Source of the DNA: JAZKFT01 sp040386335
Lineage (GTDB): Bacteria; Bacteroidota; Bacteroidia; Chitinophagales; Chitinophagaceae
NCBI GenBank assembly: GCA_040386335.1
Contig: JAZKFT010000021.1
Span: forward strand, 1 to 64,000
Direction: 5' to 3'
DNA: 64,000 nucleotides
Below are positions 44,067 through 52,343 of this stretch, one piece after another. The translations under genes were made by a program, and so were the position numbers. The notes under the pieces were generated by a model, which made no database searches, had not been told where the DNA came from, and worked only from the letters and a program-made list of their open reading frames with translations. The first letter of the stretch is position 1. Each line of letters begins with the position of its first letter.

Positions 44067-46010
44067 TTACCAGTTAAAAGTTACCCCGGCATTAAACATA
44101 AAAGGTATAGCAGTATAGCCCCTTATGTCGAAGAATTTTTTGTTGGTGATGTTTTGTGCATCTGCAAAAAATTTGAAATGGTCTTTCAGTTTGTACTCAG
44201 CGTAGGCATTCAGTAAAAAATAGCCATCCATTTCTACATCCTGCCTTTTGTAGCCGCCTACATCTTTTCTTTTGCTTACATACTTGCTGCTGATGCTGGC
44301 ATACAATCCATCGGTAAACTGGTAACCTATGTTTACATTGATATTATGCTTTGGCCGGCGGAGCAAATAATTGTATGAAGTGTCCTTGAAATTGACACGA
44401 CTCTGCGTGTTTTCCTGCGAGCTGATAAAGGTATAGTTGGCGTTGATATTGAGCTTTTTTGTAGCCTGTACATTTACTTCGTATTCCAGTCCGCGAACAA
44501 TTTGTTTTACAAAATTGAAATACTTAAACGTAAGTGAATTGTAGTCGATACCATCTTTAATAGTGCGGTAAAAATACACGAGGCGGCTGCTGATACCTTT
44601 ATGCTGCTGCCCGATACCGGCTTCGTAATTCACACTTTTCTCCGCTTTTAAATTCGGGTTTCCCGTACCGCCACCTGCGTACAACTGGTACAATGATGGT
44701 GCTTTAAAACCGCTGGCCACGCTACCAAAAATGCGATAATGTTCGCTGATATTGTAGGAAGGATTGATCGTATAAGTGCTGTTGCTGCCATACCTGCTAT
44801 GTACATTCAGCCTGCCACCGATTTCCGCATTGAATTTTTTACCGGCACCGTTATACAGAAGCGAAGCATACATCGAACCCTGGCTCATGGACGTGTCTTT
44901 GAAGCTGGTGCTATACGGGCCAAATGAGCTGATAGACAAATAGTCGTTGTTCATCAGACCGTAGCGGTAATCGGCGCCTTGCAACAAGGTAAAACCCGCG
45001 CCCAGCTTGATGCTGGCATATAACTCCGCAAATTGGGTGCGCCCTTTGTACTGGTTGCTTTCGTATTTGCTAAAGCCTGCAATAAAGCCGCTGTCGTTCA
45101 GGTAGTTGCGTTGTAACTGGTTGTATTGGTAGTTGCCGACAAGCATTACCACATCATTTTTAAACTGGAAGCCAAAGCCTGCGGAAAGATTTTTATTGTG
45201 GATGGTGTAATCCTTATCGTCTGTAAAAATGCCGGCATCAATGTCTGCCTTGTAAGTGCTGTACTGGATAAAACTCTTCAACAATATCTGTTTGGTGGCA
45301 GCATATTGCAGCGTTGCATTCATGGCATCACCACTGTACCCATCATTGTCAAAACCTTTGGCGCCGCTGCTGTCGTATGCCGATGAAAAGCCATTTGTTT
45401 TCAGTTTGGCGTAGCGGGTACTGTACGTAAGTTTATCTGCCTTGCCAAACAACTGTACGTTGGCTTTGTAGGTGCCCAGGCTACCGGCAACACCTGTGGC
45501 TTTTACATTGAATGGTTTCTTAATGTCTTTTTTTATGGTAATGATATTAATCACCCCGGCTACCGCATCGCTGCCATATAGTGTGGATTGTGCACCCCGG
45601 CAAACCTCTATCCTTTCCACATCGTTGATCGAAAATAAATTGAGGTCATAATCATTACTGATCTGCGATGGATCGTTCACGGGGATGCCATCCATCAGTA
45701 TCAAAGTGCGGCCAGCCGAAGCGCCACGCATAAATACCGTTTGCACGCTGCCTGCTGCATTGTAAGCACCGGCGATGGTGATACCCGCCTGCTCATTTAA
45801 TACCTGGGCAACAGATTTGCCGGTGCTTTTTTCAATTTGCTCCTTACCGATCACTGTTACCACTTTGCCGGTAGTGGATTGTTTTTGCTCCAGTTTGTTA
45901 GCGGTAACAATTACGGGATCGGTTGCCTTGCCCTGCAAGGTGTCCTGTTGTGCAGTGGCGTTGATAGCTGCGGCCACTAATGCAGTTGTCAGAAAATGTT
46001 TCCTGCTCAT
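44067..46010 (-). CDS. btuB: TonB-dependent receptor, BtuB-like (vitamin B12 uptake)
   Basis: The 647-residue outer-membrane receptor has a signal peptide (ending NATAQQ) and a plug domain with VIVTANKLEQKQS (TonB box-like region), SVAQVLNEQAGITI and ERIEVCRGAQSTLYGSDAVAGVI. A 22-strand-type barrel ends in FNAGVTFNW, with a terminal aromatic residue. A cobalamin riboswitch precedes it on the same strand, so the likely substrate is cobalamin or a related corrinoid. Lack of an N-terminal carboxypeptidase-like domain separates it from SusC proteins. The CWC gene is downstream. Confidence 0.93.
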   Translation of the reverse strand: MSRKHFLTTALVAAAINATAQQDTLQGKATDPVIVTANKLEQKQSTTGKVVTVIGKEQIEKSTGKSVAQVLNEQAGITIAGAYNAAGSVQTVFMRGASAGRTLILMDGIPVNDPSQISNDYDLNLFSINDVERIEVCRGAQSTLYGSDAVAGVINIITIKKDIKKPFNVKATGVAGSLGTYKANVQLFGKADKLTYSTRYAKLKTNGFSSAYDSSGAKGFDNDGYSGDAMNATLQYAATKQILLKSFIQYSTYKADIDAGIFTDDKDYTIHNKNLSAGFGFQFKNDVVMLVGNYQYNQLQRNYLNDSGFIAGFSKYESNQYKGRTQFAELYASIKLGAGFTLLQGADYRYGLMNNDYLSISSFGPYSTSFKDTSMSQGSMYASLLYNGAGKKFNAEIGGRLNVHSRYGSNSTYTINPSYNISEHYRIFGSVASGFKAPSLYQLYAGGGTGNPNLKAEKSVNYEAGIGQQHKGISSRLVYFYRTIKDGIDYNSLTFKYFNFVKQIVRGLEYEVNVQATKKLNINANYTFISSQENTQSRVNFKDTSYNYLLRRPKHNINVNIGYQFTDGLYASISSKYVSKRKDVGGYKRQDVEMDGYFLLNAYAEYKLKDHFKFFADAQNITNKKFFDIRGYTAIPFMFNAGVTFNW

Positions 46011-46172
46011 CTTTCAAAATTAATTTAGGTTCTGCGATCGCAAAACTGTTTGAAAAATGAGCCCCCAGAAAAAAGAAATAGAAATGAATGTGCTCCCGTT
46101 GTCCCCCTCTTCCGAAGGGGTTAGGGGAGGCTTCCATCTCCGGCCTTTCACCCGAAAGCTCGTTGATTATTG

Positions 46173-46381
46173 TTTGCACCTGGCAGGTCTTCTGGCTAAG
46201 GGATTATTTCAATGCCTTCCCGTTTTTTTTATTAAAACAGTGGCGAAGATTGAAACTTTTCAGCTTTTCCGGATGAGCGGAGGTTGCTGAAGCCCATTAC
46301 AGCTACGGGGATAGCTCCCGGATTTAACGGGATTCCCTTTTAATCCCCCGCCTGAGGCGGGGAAACCAAATGCGGTGCAAA
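46173..46381 (-). ncRNA. Cobalamin riboswitch upstream of btuB
   Basis: On the minus strand the class-defining elements appear in order: P1 arm TTTGCACC, then GGGAATCCCGTTAAATCCGG, GAGCTATCCCCGTAGCTGTAA, the CCACTG element, GGGAAGGC and the B12 box AGCCAGAAGACCTGCC (46182-46197). The closing P1 arm GGTGCAAA follows directly. Geometry matches the E. coli btuB element. An extra perfect hairpin (46346-46362) is inserted before the core. B12 binding should repress the receptor. About 160 nt separate the aptamer from the btuB ATG and contain a CCCCT/AGGGG stem that may be the expression platform. Confidence 0.93.
46346..46362. repeat. CCCCGCC-TGA-GGCGGGG palindrome inside the riboswitch
   Basis: A perfect 7-bp palindrome with a 3-nt loop sits between P1 and the conserved core of the cobalamin riboswitch. 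Similar GC-rich palindromes occur at 25649-25678 and 50581-50596. Confidence 0.8.
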
Positions 46382-46493
46382 TGTGCAGGAACTGAGGGGA
46401 AAATAAAAATGAAGTTATTGCAGGATTTAATTTTGGAGCTTACCGCAATATTGTTTTCAGCCGGACTCTTTTGCGTAGGAAAGGAAGATTATT

Positions 46494-47699
46494 TTACCGG
46501 CTGGTCCTGCCATTGCTCCGTAATATCGAGTCGAATAATGCATCAACATCGACCGCATCGTGATCATGGTGGTTCCACTCTTTGATCATTTGCCTAATGT
46601 ATTTCATCCCATTAACGGACTGAAAATGAGCAAGATCAGTTTTCAGACTATTCACTTCCAGCTCAAGGTTTTGCTTTTCCCTGTTTATAAAAAGCAATGG
46701 TTGGGCGGCCACCGGGTAACCAAAATCTTCCAGTAAAACACCATACTGTGGCTTTCTGAAAATCTGTTGTTTTTGGGATTCCAGTTGCTGTGCCTGTTCC
46801 CTTAAAATTTGCAGGTAAACAGCCAGCTTTTCTTCGGTCAATAAGGCCAGGTGGTCGTTCTCTTTATGGATCCATTTAAGTTCCAGGCTTAGCAGGGCAT
46901 GCAGGTTTTTAGATTCGTATGCTGCTGTCAATTGTTTCATCAGTTCTCCTTTTTCCACACGGCGGCCCTCATCCTGTTCCAGGTCTGGATGAAATAATTT
47001 AGCCAGCTGCCGGTAAATGGTGCTGATGTTTTTATGTTTCATTTCTTCAGCAGCTTGTTGCATTTTCTCCAGTTCCAATTCCCTGGCTGTTTTCCTCGTA
47101 ACCCTTTGCCTGTGCTGCTGTTGGTACTCTTTTCTTTGTTGTTCTCTCTCCATTTTCTCCCTCATTCTCTCCTGTGCTGCTGCAAGTTTTTCGGCAAAGC
47201 TCTTATCATTTACATCCAAATCTTCGAGGTCTATATCTATGTCTAAGTCGTCAAACATTTCCTGTACTTCTTCCTTAATCATGTTTTCTTCCCTTGTCTT
47301 TATCGAGTCGTAGCTTTCGCCTTCCAGTTCACCGAATATTTGTTTCAGACTTTCATCCGGTTCGCTTGTTGCTTGTAAAACGGATTCTACAAGATCCTGC
47401 AAAATGGCTTTCAAATGGCGCTGATCTGCTTTGGCCAATTGCCTGTTTTGGTACAAAGGCCATAGCAGGTCTATCATAACCCTTCTATGCTTTAAGATTT
47501 GTTGCCGCAGCGGATGAATGGCGGTACTGTAAATTTTCAACGCAGTCTCAAACTGCGTTTCCTTCTTTTCTATTTCCTTATGCAGTTTTTCAATACGGGT
47601 CGTGAGTTTATTAAAAGCTTCCTGGTTTTTGGTTAGTGGGGCTTTGTTGGATTTGCTGATGGTAAGGCCGGTGTTTTTTTTATGGGAAGAAGCAGGCAT
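46494..47699 (-). CDS. Coiled-coil protein with internal J-domain-like segment
   Basis: The 401-residue protein is mostly helical. Coiled coil at about 25-60 is followed by an acidic stretch (DDLDIDIDLEDLD, about 150-163) and an Arg/Gln/Glu-rich coil (about 170-225). A J-domain-like segment (about 225-275, STIYRQLAKLFHPDLEQDE) carries the HPD motif needed to stimulate DnaK-type chaperones. Only the helix II-HPD-helix III part is clear. The HPD loop is internal, unlike DnaJ where it is near the N-terminus. There is no signal peptide. It is presumably a cytoplasmic Hsp70 co-chaperone with unknown client. Confidence 0.8.
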   Translation of the reverse strand: MPASSHKKNTGLTISKSNKAPLTKNQEAFNKLTTRIEKLHKEIEKKETQFETALKIYSTAIHPLRQQILKHRRVMIDLLWPLYQNRQLAKADQRHLKAILQDLVESVLQATSEPDESLKQIFGELEGESYDSIKTREENMIKEEVQEMFDDLDIDIDLEDLDVNDKSFAEKLAAAQERMREKMEREQQRKEYQQQHRQRVTRKTARELELEKMQQAAEEMKHKNISTIYRQLAKLFHPDLEQDEGRRVEKGELMKQLTAAYESKNLHALLSLELKWIHKENDHLALLTEEKLAVYLQILREQAQQLESQKQQIFRKPQYGVLLEDFGYPVAAQPLLFINREKQNLELEVNSLKTDLAHFQSVNGMKYIRQMIKEWNHHDHDAVDVDALFDSILRSNGRTSR

Positions 47700-47810
47700 A
47701 ATACTTTTAAAGAGTGGATGGTTTTAGACTGATTTTGATCCAGGCAAAAGCAACAGTGGGAAGAAAATAAAGATGGAGATAGCCGGTAAACTATAAATTA
47801 AAGCGATCGA

Positions 47811-47918
47811 TTAGTGACCGTGCTTTTGTCTATGCCCTTTCACAACCTGCAGGGTAATGCCCACAACCAGGAGGGTGATGATCCAAAAGGGGCTTAATAG
47901 TGAAAATGAAACTGGCAT
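47811..47918 (-). CDS. 35-residue single-span membrane peptide
   Basis: The ATG-started frame encodes a short polar start, one hydrophobic segment (about residues 8-26, SPFWIITLLVVGITLQVV) and a basic His-rich end (KGHRQKHGH). Tryptophan at the interface and the positive C-terminus fit an inner-membrane protein with its C-terminus inside. It is too short for standard gene calls and no homologue is known to me. It sits between the J-domain gene and gpsA on the same strand as both. Confidence 0.45.
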   Translation of the reverse strand: MPVSFSLLSPFWIITLLVVGITLQVVKGHRQKHGH

Positions 47919-47982
47919 TTTGACGAAATTTCTTCTGACGATGTAAAATTAGAAGTTTGGTGACCGCTTTTCGTCAAAAAAA

Positions 47983-49011
47983 TTATTTTAACACCTTCTC
48001 AATTTCTTTAAAACCTTCTGCTGCACCCAGGCCTTCCCACAATATTTTATAGATGGTATCTGTGATGGGCATCGAAGCGCCGATTGTTTGATTGATGAAG
48101 TACAATCCTTTACTGGCAGGGTATCCCTCTGCCACCATGTTCATTTCCAGTTGCGCCACCCGTACCGAATAGCCCTTGCCGATCATGTTGCCAAAAGTGC
48201 GGTTACGGCTAAATAGGGAATAGCAGGTAACCAGCAAATCGCCCAGGTACACAGAGGCTGCATAGTTAAGCGGAAGGGAATGGCCTTTGGAATCAGCCAC
48301 TGATTTGGTAAGGCTGATCTTTTTCAAAAAACCCACCATTTCATCGGCAGTATTAGCGATGTACACACTGAGGAAATTATCGCCATAGTCCAGGCCATGG
48401 GCAATACCTGCACCTACAGCATAAATATTTTTTAGGACAGCGGCATATTGTGTGCCCCATATATCGTGGTTGGTAACGGTATTTAAATAGTCGGTTTTAA
48501 AATTTGATGCGATTGTTTTTGTTGCAGCTGTATCTACGCCAGAAAAAGTGAGGTACGATAATTTTTCGGCAGCCACTTCTTCTGCATGGCAGGGGCCCAT
48601 CACCGTAAAATAGTCTTCATGCCTTATTTTGAAAGATTCTTCCAGGAATTCGTTGAGCAGTTGGTGTTCATCATTCGGCAGTATGCCTTTTATGGCCGAG
48701 ATGATCTTTTTGTTTTTAAAAATATCCGTAGGAAGCTGGAATAAAGCGGGTATCAGGTAAGCGGATGGAACGCAGACCACAATGGCTTCGGACTGATGAA
48801 TTACATCAGCAATGCTGCTGCTCATCTTCAGCTGCTTCACATCAAAATTGGCCGTGGTCAAATAATGTGGATTATGCCTCCGCTTGTTAATGGCTTTGAT
48901 GGATTCTTCGTTTCGCACCCACCAATGGATCGTATGGCCATTATCTGTAAGGATCTTCGCCAGGGCCGTAGCCCAACTACCACTGCCTAGTATGCCAAAC
49001 TTTAAAGCCAT
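47983..49011 (-). CDS. gpsA: Glycerol-3-phosphate dehydrogenase [NAD(P)+]
   Basis: This 342-residue cytoplasmic enzyme reduces dihydroxyacetone phosphate to sn-glycerol 3-phosphate for phospholipid synthesis. The N-terminal nucleotide-binding motif is FGILGSGSWATALAKIL. The substrate-domain motif with catalytic Lys is AVLKNIYAVGAGIAHGLDYG, and MGPCHAEEVA precedes it. Length and motifs match GpsA. Together with glpK elsewhere in the window it feeds the same metabolite pool. Confidence 0.95.
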   Translation of the reverse strand: MALKFGILGSGSWATALAKILTDNGHTIHWWVRNEESIKAINKRRHNPHYLTTANFDVKQLKMSSSIADVIHQSEAIVVCVPSAYLIPALFQLPTDIFKNKKIISAIKGILPNDEHQLLNEFLEESFKIRHEDYFTVMGPCHAEEVAAEKLSYLTFSGVDTAATKTIASNFKTDYLNTVTNHDIWGTQYAAVLKNIYAVGAGIAHGLDYGDNFLSVYIANTADEMVGFLKKISLTKSVADSKGHSLPLNYAASVYLGDLLVTCYSLFSRNRTFGNMIGKGYSVRVAQLEMNMVAEGYPASKGLYFINQTIGASMPITDTIYKILWEGLGAAEGFKEIEKVLK

Positions 49012-49054
49012 TTATGATTTTTGATTTAGGATGTATGATTTGTGATTTACAGAA

Positions 49055-49090
49055 CTCTGAATCTTGAATCTTGATTCTTGAACCCTGGGG
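49055..49090 (-). repeat. ATTCAAG array after the efflux adaptor stop
   Basis: On the minus strand, GGGTTCAAGAATCAAG and ATTCAAGATTC units begin about 15 nt after the adaptor gene's stop. A second A/T-rich stretch of TGATTT-type units (49011-49049) lies before gpsA. The first unit matches the repeat after the S41 peptidase gene (28323-28530). Confidence 0.72.
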
Positions 49091-49103
49091 CTTCACCAAA
49101 AAT

Positions 49104-50474
49104 CTATTTCACTTCAAACAACTTATCCTTCGGCACCACTTTTACTTTCATGGCATCTTTCAGAAGTTTATAGATGGTATTATAAGGTTCGCTTACAATC
49201 TCCTCGCCGCCCTTGAGACCTTCTGTGATCTGTATGTATTTTGTATCCTGTATTCCTGTTTTTACTTTTACTTTTTTTACTGTCATGTCGGTGGCATTGT
49301 ACACAAAAACCACTACTTCTTTAAAGTCTTCATCGTCGTTGCTTACCGGCGCTGCGTCCTCAGCTTTTTCGCCCTTTTTTTCTTTGGCACTTTTGTTTTC
49401 ATCATTTTTATCACGGGTCGTAACTGCGTTTATAGGTACGGCCAAAGCATCCGCAATGGTTTTGGTTTGTATATCAGCACTTGCTGTCATACCCGGACGG
49501 AAGGGGAAACTTTTTGGACGGGTGGGATCCACCAGGTCTTTGTATGATTCCGGGATCAGGCGGATATAGACTTTGTAGTTGGTAACATCATTCGCCGAAT
49601 TGACCACGTTGGCCGATACAGCACCGTTCTGGCTGCTGGCAATCTGGTACACCAGTCCTTTAAATTTTTTGCCAATATAGGCATCCACCAATACCACGGC
49701 GCTATCGCCAATATGCACTTTGGGAATATCGTTTTCCGGAACATCCACCCGAATTTCTATGCTCTTAAAATCGGCGATCCGCATCATTTCGGTACCGGCC
49801 ATTTGAGCGGTTCCGACCACACGTTCACCTTTTTTTACATTCAGCAGGCTTACGACGCCGTCCATGGGGGCGGTAATGGTAGCACGGCTTACATCTTTGC
49901 TGGCTCTTTGTAAATTGGCCCGGGCACTCTGCACACCAGCCTGGGTGGCATTTACGCCTTTGCCTGCCGCATTCAGATTAGCTTTTGCAGTATTAAAGGT
50001 TACTTCAGCCTGTTCATATTCGGCCTTGCTGATCACTTTTTCATCCAGCAATTGCTTCTGGCGATTGAGTGTCACCTCCGCCTGGTTGAGGGTAGCTTTC
50101 AGACCTTCCAGCTGCGCCTGCGAATTGGCCACCTGGAACTGTTGCTGGTTTACCTGTGCTGCTGCCTGCTGCTGTTGAATGGAATAAATATCTGCGTAGA
50201 TACGGGCCAATACCTGGCCTTTTTTTACACTGTCGCCTTCCAGGACGGTGAGTTCCGTTATTTCTCCACTAATGTCGGGGCTTACTTTTACTTCTATCTC
50301 GGGATAGATCTTTCCACTGGCATTAACGGTTTCAATAATGGTGCGTTTACCGGCTTTTTCAACGGCAACCTTGGTGGCTTCTTCTTTGCCGATTACACCG
50401 GCTTTTTTTAGCGCAAACACCCCCACAACGAGGATGCCGATGATGATGAGCGACCATTTTAGTTTTTTATTCAT
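49104..50474 (-). CDS. Efflux periplasmic adaptor subunit (MacA/HlyD type)
   Basis: The 456-residue membrane-fusion protein has an N-terminal anchor (about 8-24) and a lipoyl/barrel-sandwich half (ISGEITELTVLEGDSVKKGQVLARI). A long coiled-coil hairpin rich in Gln and Ala (about 110-190) is followed by the returning half-motif APMDGVVSLLNVKKGERV and beta-barrel domains. A charged Lys/Asp/Glu insert lies near 370-395. It would bridge an inner-membrane pump to TolC. A TolC-family gene is directly upstream, but no MacB-like ABC or RND pump is next to it; gpsA follows. Confidence 0.9.
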   Translation of the reverse strand: MNKKLKWSLIIIGILVVGVFALKKAGVIGKEEATKVAVEKAGKRTIIETVNASGKIYPEIEVKVSPDISGEITELTVLEGDSVKKGQVLARIYADIYSIQQQQAAAQVNQQQFQVANSQAQLEGLKATLNQAEVTLNRQKQLLDEKVISKAEYEQAEVTFNTAKANLNAAGKGVNATQAGVQSARANLQRASKDVSRATITAPMDGVVSLLNVKKGERVVGTAQMAGTEMMRIADFKSIEIRVDVPENDIPKVHIGDSAVVLVDAYIGKKFKGLVYQIASSQNGAVSANVVNSANDVTNYKVYIRLIPESYKDLVDPTRPKSFPFRPGMTASADIQTKTIADALAVPINAVTTRDKNDENKSAKEKKGEKAEDAAPVSNDDEDFKEVVVFVYNATDMTVKKVKVKTGIQDTKYIQITEGLKGGEEIVSEPYNTIYKLLKDAMKVKVVPKDKLFEVK

Positions 50475-50696
50475 AGTTTTTTATTGTTTCCCAGAACCTA
50501 AGTAATGGGTTGTAATTCTTTTTAATCAAGTTGCCGGTTTTCTGCCTGCCCGCCGCTAACCACCCCCGGCCTGAAGGCCACCCCCGCCAGCGGGGGACAA
50601 AATTCAAGGCCACCGATTAATATCCAACAGGTACCTTTTCAACGCTGTTTGTATTAGTGTCTTTAACTAGTCACTGATCAACCAATCAACTAATCC
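50475..50696. other. Intergenic region between TolC and adaptor genes
   Basis: It contains two adjacent palindromes, GGCC-TGAA-GGCC (50568-50579) and CCCCCGC-CA-GCGGGGG (50581-50596), and a GATTAGTT array (50665-50699) that starts at the TolC stop. No gene is seen. Confidence 0.65.
50581..50596. repeat. GC-rich REP-like palindrome
   Basis: CCCCCGC/GCGGGGG pair perfectly around a 2-nt loop. The same core occurs at 25649-25678 and 46346-46362. Confidence 0.7.
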
Positions 50697-50699
50697 CTA
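50665..50699 (-). repeat. GATTAGTT array starting at the TolC stop codon
   Basis: On the minus strand the stop codon begins TAGGGATTAGTTGATT, followed by GGTTGATCAGTGACTAG. The first 16 nt are identical to the sequence at the DUF5686 stop (4691). Confidence 0.8.
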
Positions 50700-52133
50700 C
50701 AATTTAATCCCCCTGCCTTTATAAAACTCCAGCACTTTCATGCGGAACACATAATCGAATTTGGCAGATACCACATCAATTTTGGCTCGTTGTACATTGG
50801 TGCTGAGTGTGAGCAGGTCGAGGGTGGGTAGCAAGCCGATGTCGTATCTTTTTTGTCCCAGGCTCAAAGCATATTCGCTGGTTTCAAGCGTCTTTTTGCG
50901 ACCCTGCAAAGTTTGGAAAGCGCTGACGGCTCCCTGGTATGCCTGGTAAATATTTTGTTTTAACAGGAGGCTGTCGGCCTGCATCTGCAACACCAGGTTC
51001 TGCTGGTCAACAATACTGCGCTTCCACATGGTTTTCGCCTGGTGGCCATTAAAGATCGGTACCTGTAAACCAATGCCTACCGACTGCCGGAAATTATTAT
51101 CGAACTGCCTGCCGAAACCAACCGTATTAAATTCATTGTAGCGGGTAACAGGCACCTGTATGAAATAATTATTGCCGGTAACATTTACAAAAGACGTAGT
51201 GGGCGTGATACTGGTGATCGGTGTGCCAATGGGTTGCTTGCTGGCACTGGAAAAATTGCTTTGTAAACTTCCAAAACCGGAGATGGTAGGGTACAAACCA
51301 GCTTTAGCCACTTTTATATTGTATTGTGAGGATTCGTACCGGAATTTGTTGGCCAGTTGCTGGGGCTGATTATTCATGGCCAGCTGGTAAACCATATTAG
51401 GTTCCAGTTCGGCAAAACTTTCCACCGGTATCAGTTCCACCGGCGGTGTGGTGATGTCGAACGGAACTGCTGCATCCATATTTAGAATGGCTTTTAATTG
51501 TAACAGATTCAGCTGGCGGTTGCTTTCGGCTACCATTAATGTTGCACTGTCGCGGGCCAGCTGGGCTTCCAGTTCGGCTGCGTTGAGTTCGGGTAAGGCA
51601 CCGGCATTTACTCTTTTCCGGGTAATGCTCAGTTGTTCTTTTGTTTGATCAACCGCAACGCCTGCAATCATCGTTTGCTCGTAAGCAAGCAATGCGGTGA
51701 GATAGGCATTGGCTACATTAAGACTGATATCATCTTTAATTTTTTCGGTACCTGCTTTATTGGCCTGTACGGTCAATCGGGTCGCTTCAATATTGTTTTT
51801 TTTGCTGAACCAGTTGAATAACGTAACACCCGTTTGCAACTGCCCGCTTAAAAATGTTACGGGCGTATTGGTAAACTGGTTGGTGGCCGGATCGATACTG
51901 CGGCCAAACTGGAAACCCTGGTTGGTAGAAAAATTAAGAGAAGGCCAGCGGCTGTCCCTCAGCTGCAGGTATTGCAGTTCCGCTATCTTTTCCTGTATCT
52001 GGCTTTGCTTGATGGTGATATTATTGCTGACTGCATAATCAACGCACCGGCGCAAATCCCATTTTTCCTGGGCAACGGCGCCTGTGGCAGCAAATAACAC
52101 AAGCATGAAAAAAAATGACCTCAATGTATTCAT
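50697..52133 (-). CDS. TolC family outer-membrane efflux protein
   Basis: The 478-residue protein has a signal peptide (ending VAQE), then WDLRRCVDYAVSNNITIKQSQIQ, the standard TolC/OEP opening. Long helical stretches follow that form the periplasmic tunnel, together with beta-strands of the barrel. It trimerises into an outer-membrane channel. Downstream on the same strand is the periplasmic adaptor, so both are parts of one tripartite exporter whose inner-membrane pump is not adjacent. A TATTTTTG -7-like box lies 6 nt before the ATG. Confidence 0.92.
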   Translation of the reverse strand: MNTLRSFFFMLVLFAATGAVAQEKWDLRRCVDYAVSNNITIKQSQIQEKIAELQYLQLRDSRWPSLNFSTNQGFQFGRSIDPATNQFTNTPVTFLSGQLQTGVTLFNWFSKKNNIEATRLTVQANKAGTEKIKDDISLNVANAYLTALLAYEQTMIAGVAVDQTKEQLSITRKRVNAGALPELNAAELEAQLARDSATLMVAESNRQLNLLQLKAILNMDAAVPFDITTPPVELIPVESFAELEPNMVYQLAMNNQPQQLANKFRYESSQYNIKVAKAGLYPTISGFGSLQSNFSSASKQPIGTPITSITPTTSFVNVTGNNYFIQVPVTRYNEFNTVGFGRQFDNNFRQSVGIGLQVPIFNGHQAKTMWKRSIVDQQNLVLQMQADSLLLKQNIYQAYQGAVSAFQTLQGRKKTLETSEYALSLGQKRYDIGLLPTLDLLTLSTNVQRAKIDVVSAKFDYVFRMKVLEFYKGRGIKL

Positions 52134-52138
52134 ATCAA

Positions 52139-52146
52139 CAAAAATA
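52139..52146 (-). promoter_or_regulatory. Candidate -7 element of the TolC-adaptor unit
   Basis: TATTTTTG on the minus strand fits TAnnTTTG and ends 5-6 nt before ATG 52133, implying a very short leader. No -33 TTTG is found at the usual distance. Confidence 0.4.
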
Positions 52147-52165
52147 GGTGGAAAACGTGGACTGT

Positions 52166-52343
52166 GAACCGTTGACCGTCAACCGTCGACCGCCGGTTGA
52201 GCGTGTCGTGAAAACGGCGTTTTTTATATGGTTCATTGTTTTTTGGTGCATTGAAAATTCTGGAAATTCATCCGAAGTCATTTAAAGTCCCGGATTTAGC
52301 ACAGGTAGCTTTACGGTCGACGGTCGACGGTTAACTGTCGACG
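52166..52343. repeat. CGACCGT inverted array between PLP enzyme and TolC genes
   Basis: Arm 1 (52166-52200) has GTTGACCGTCAACCGTCGACCG units. Arm 2 (52310-52343) has GGTCGACGGTCGACGG units and contains the TAA stop of the PLP enzyme gene (52331-52333). The spacer is about 110 bp. The unit is the same as at glpK (16963-17132). Confidence 0.85.
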
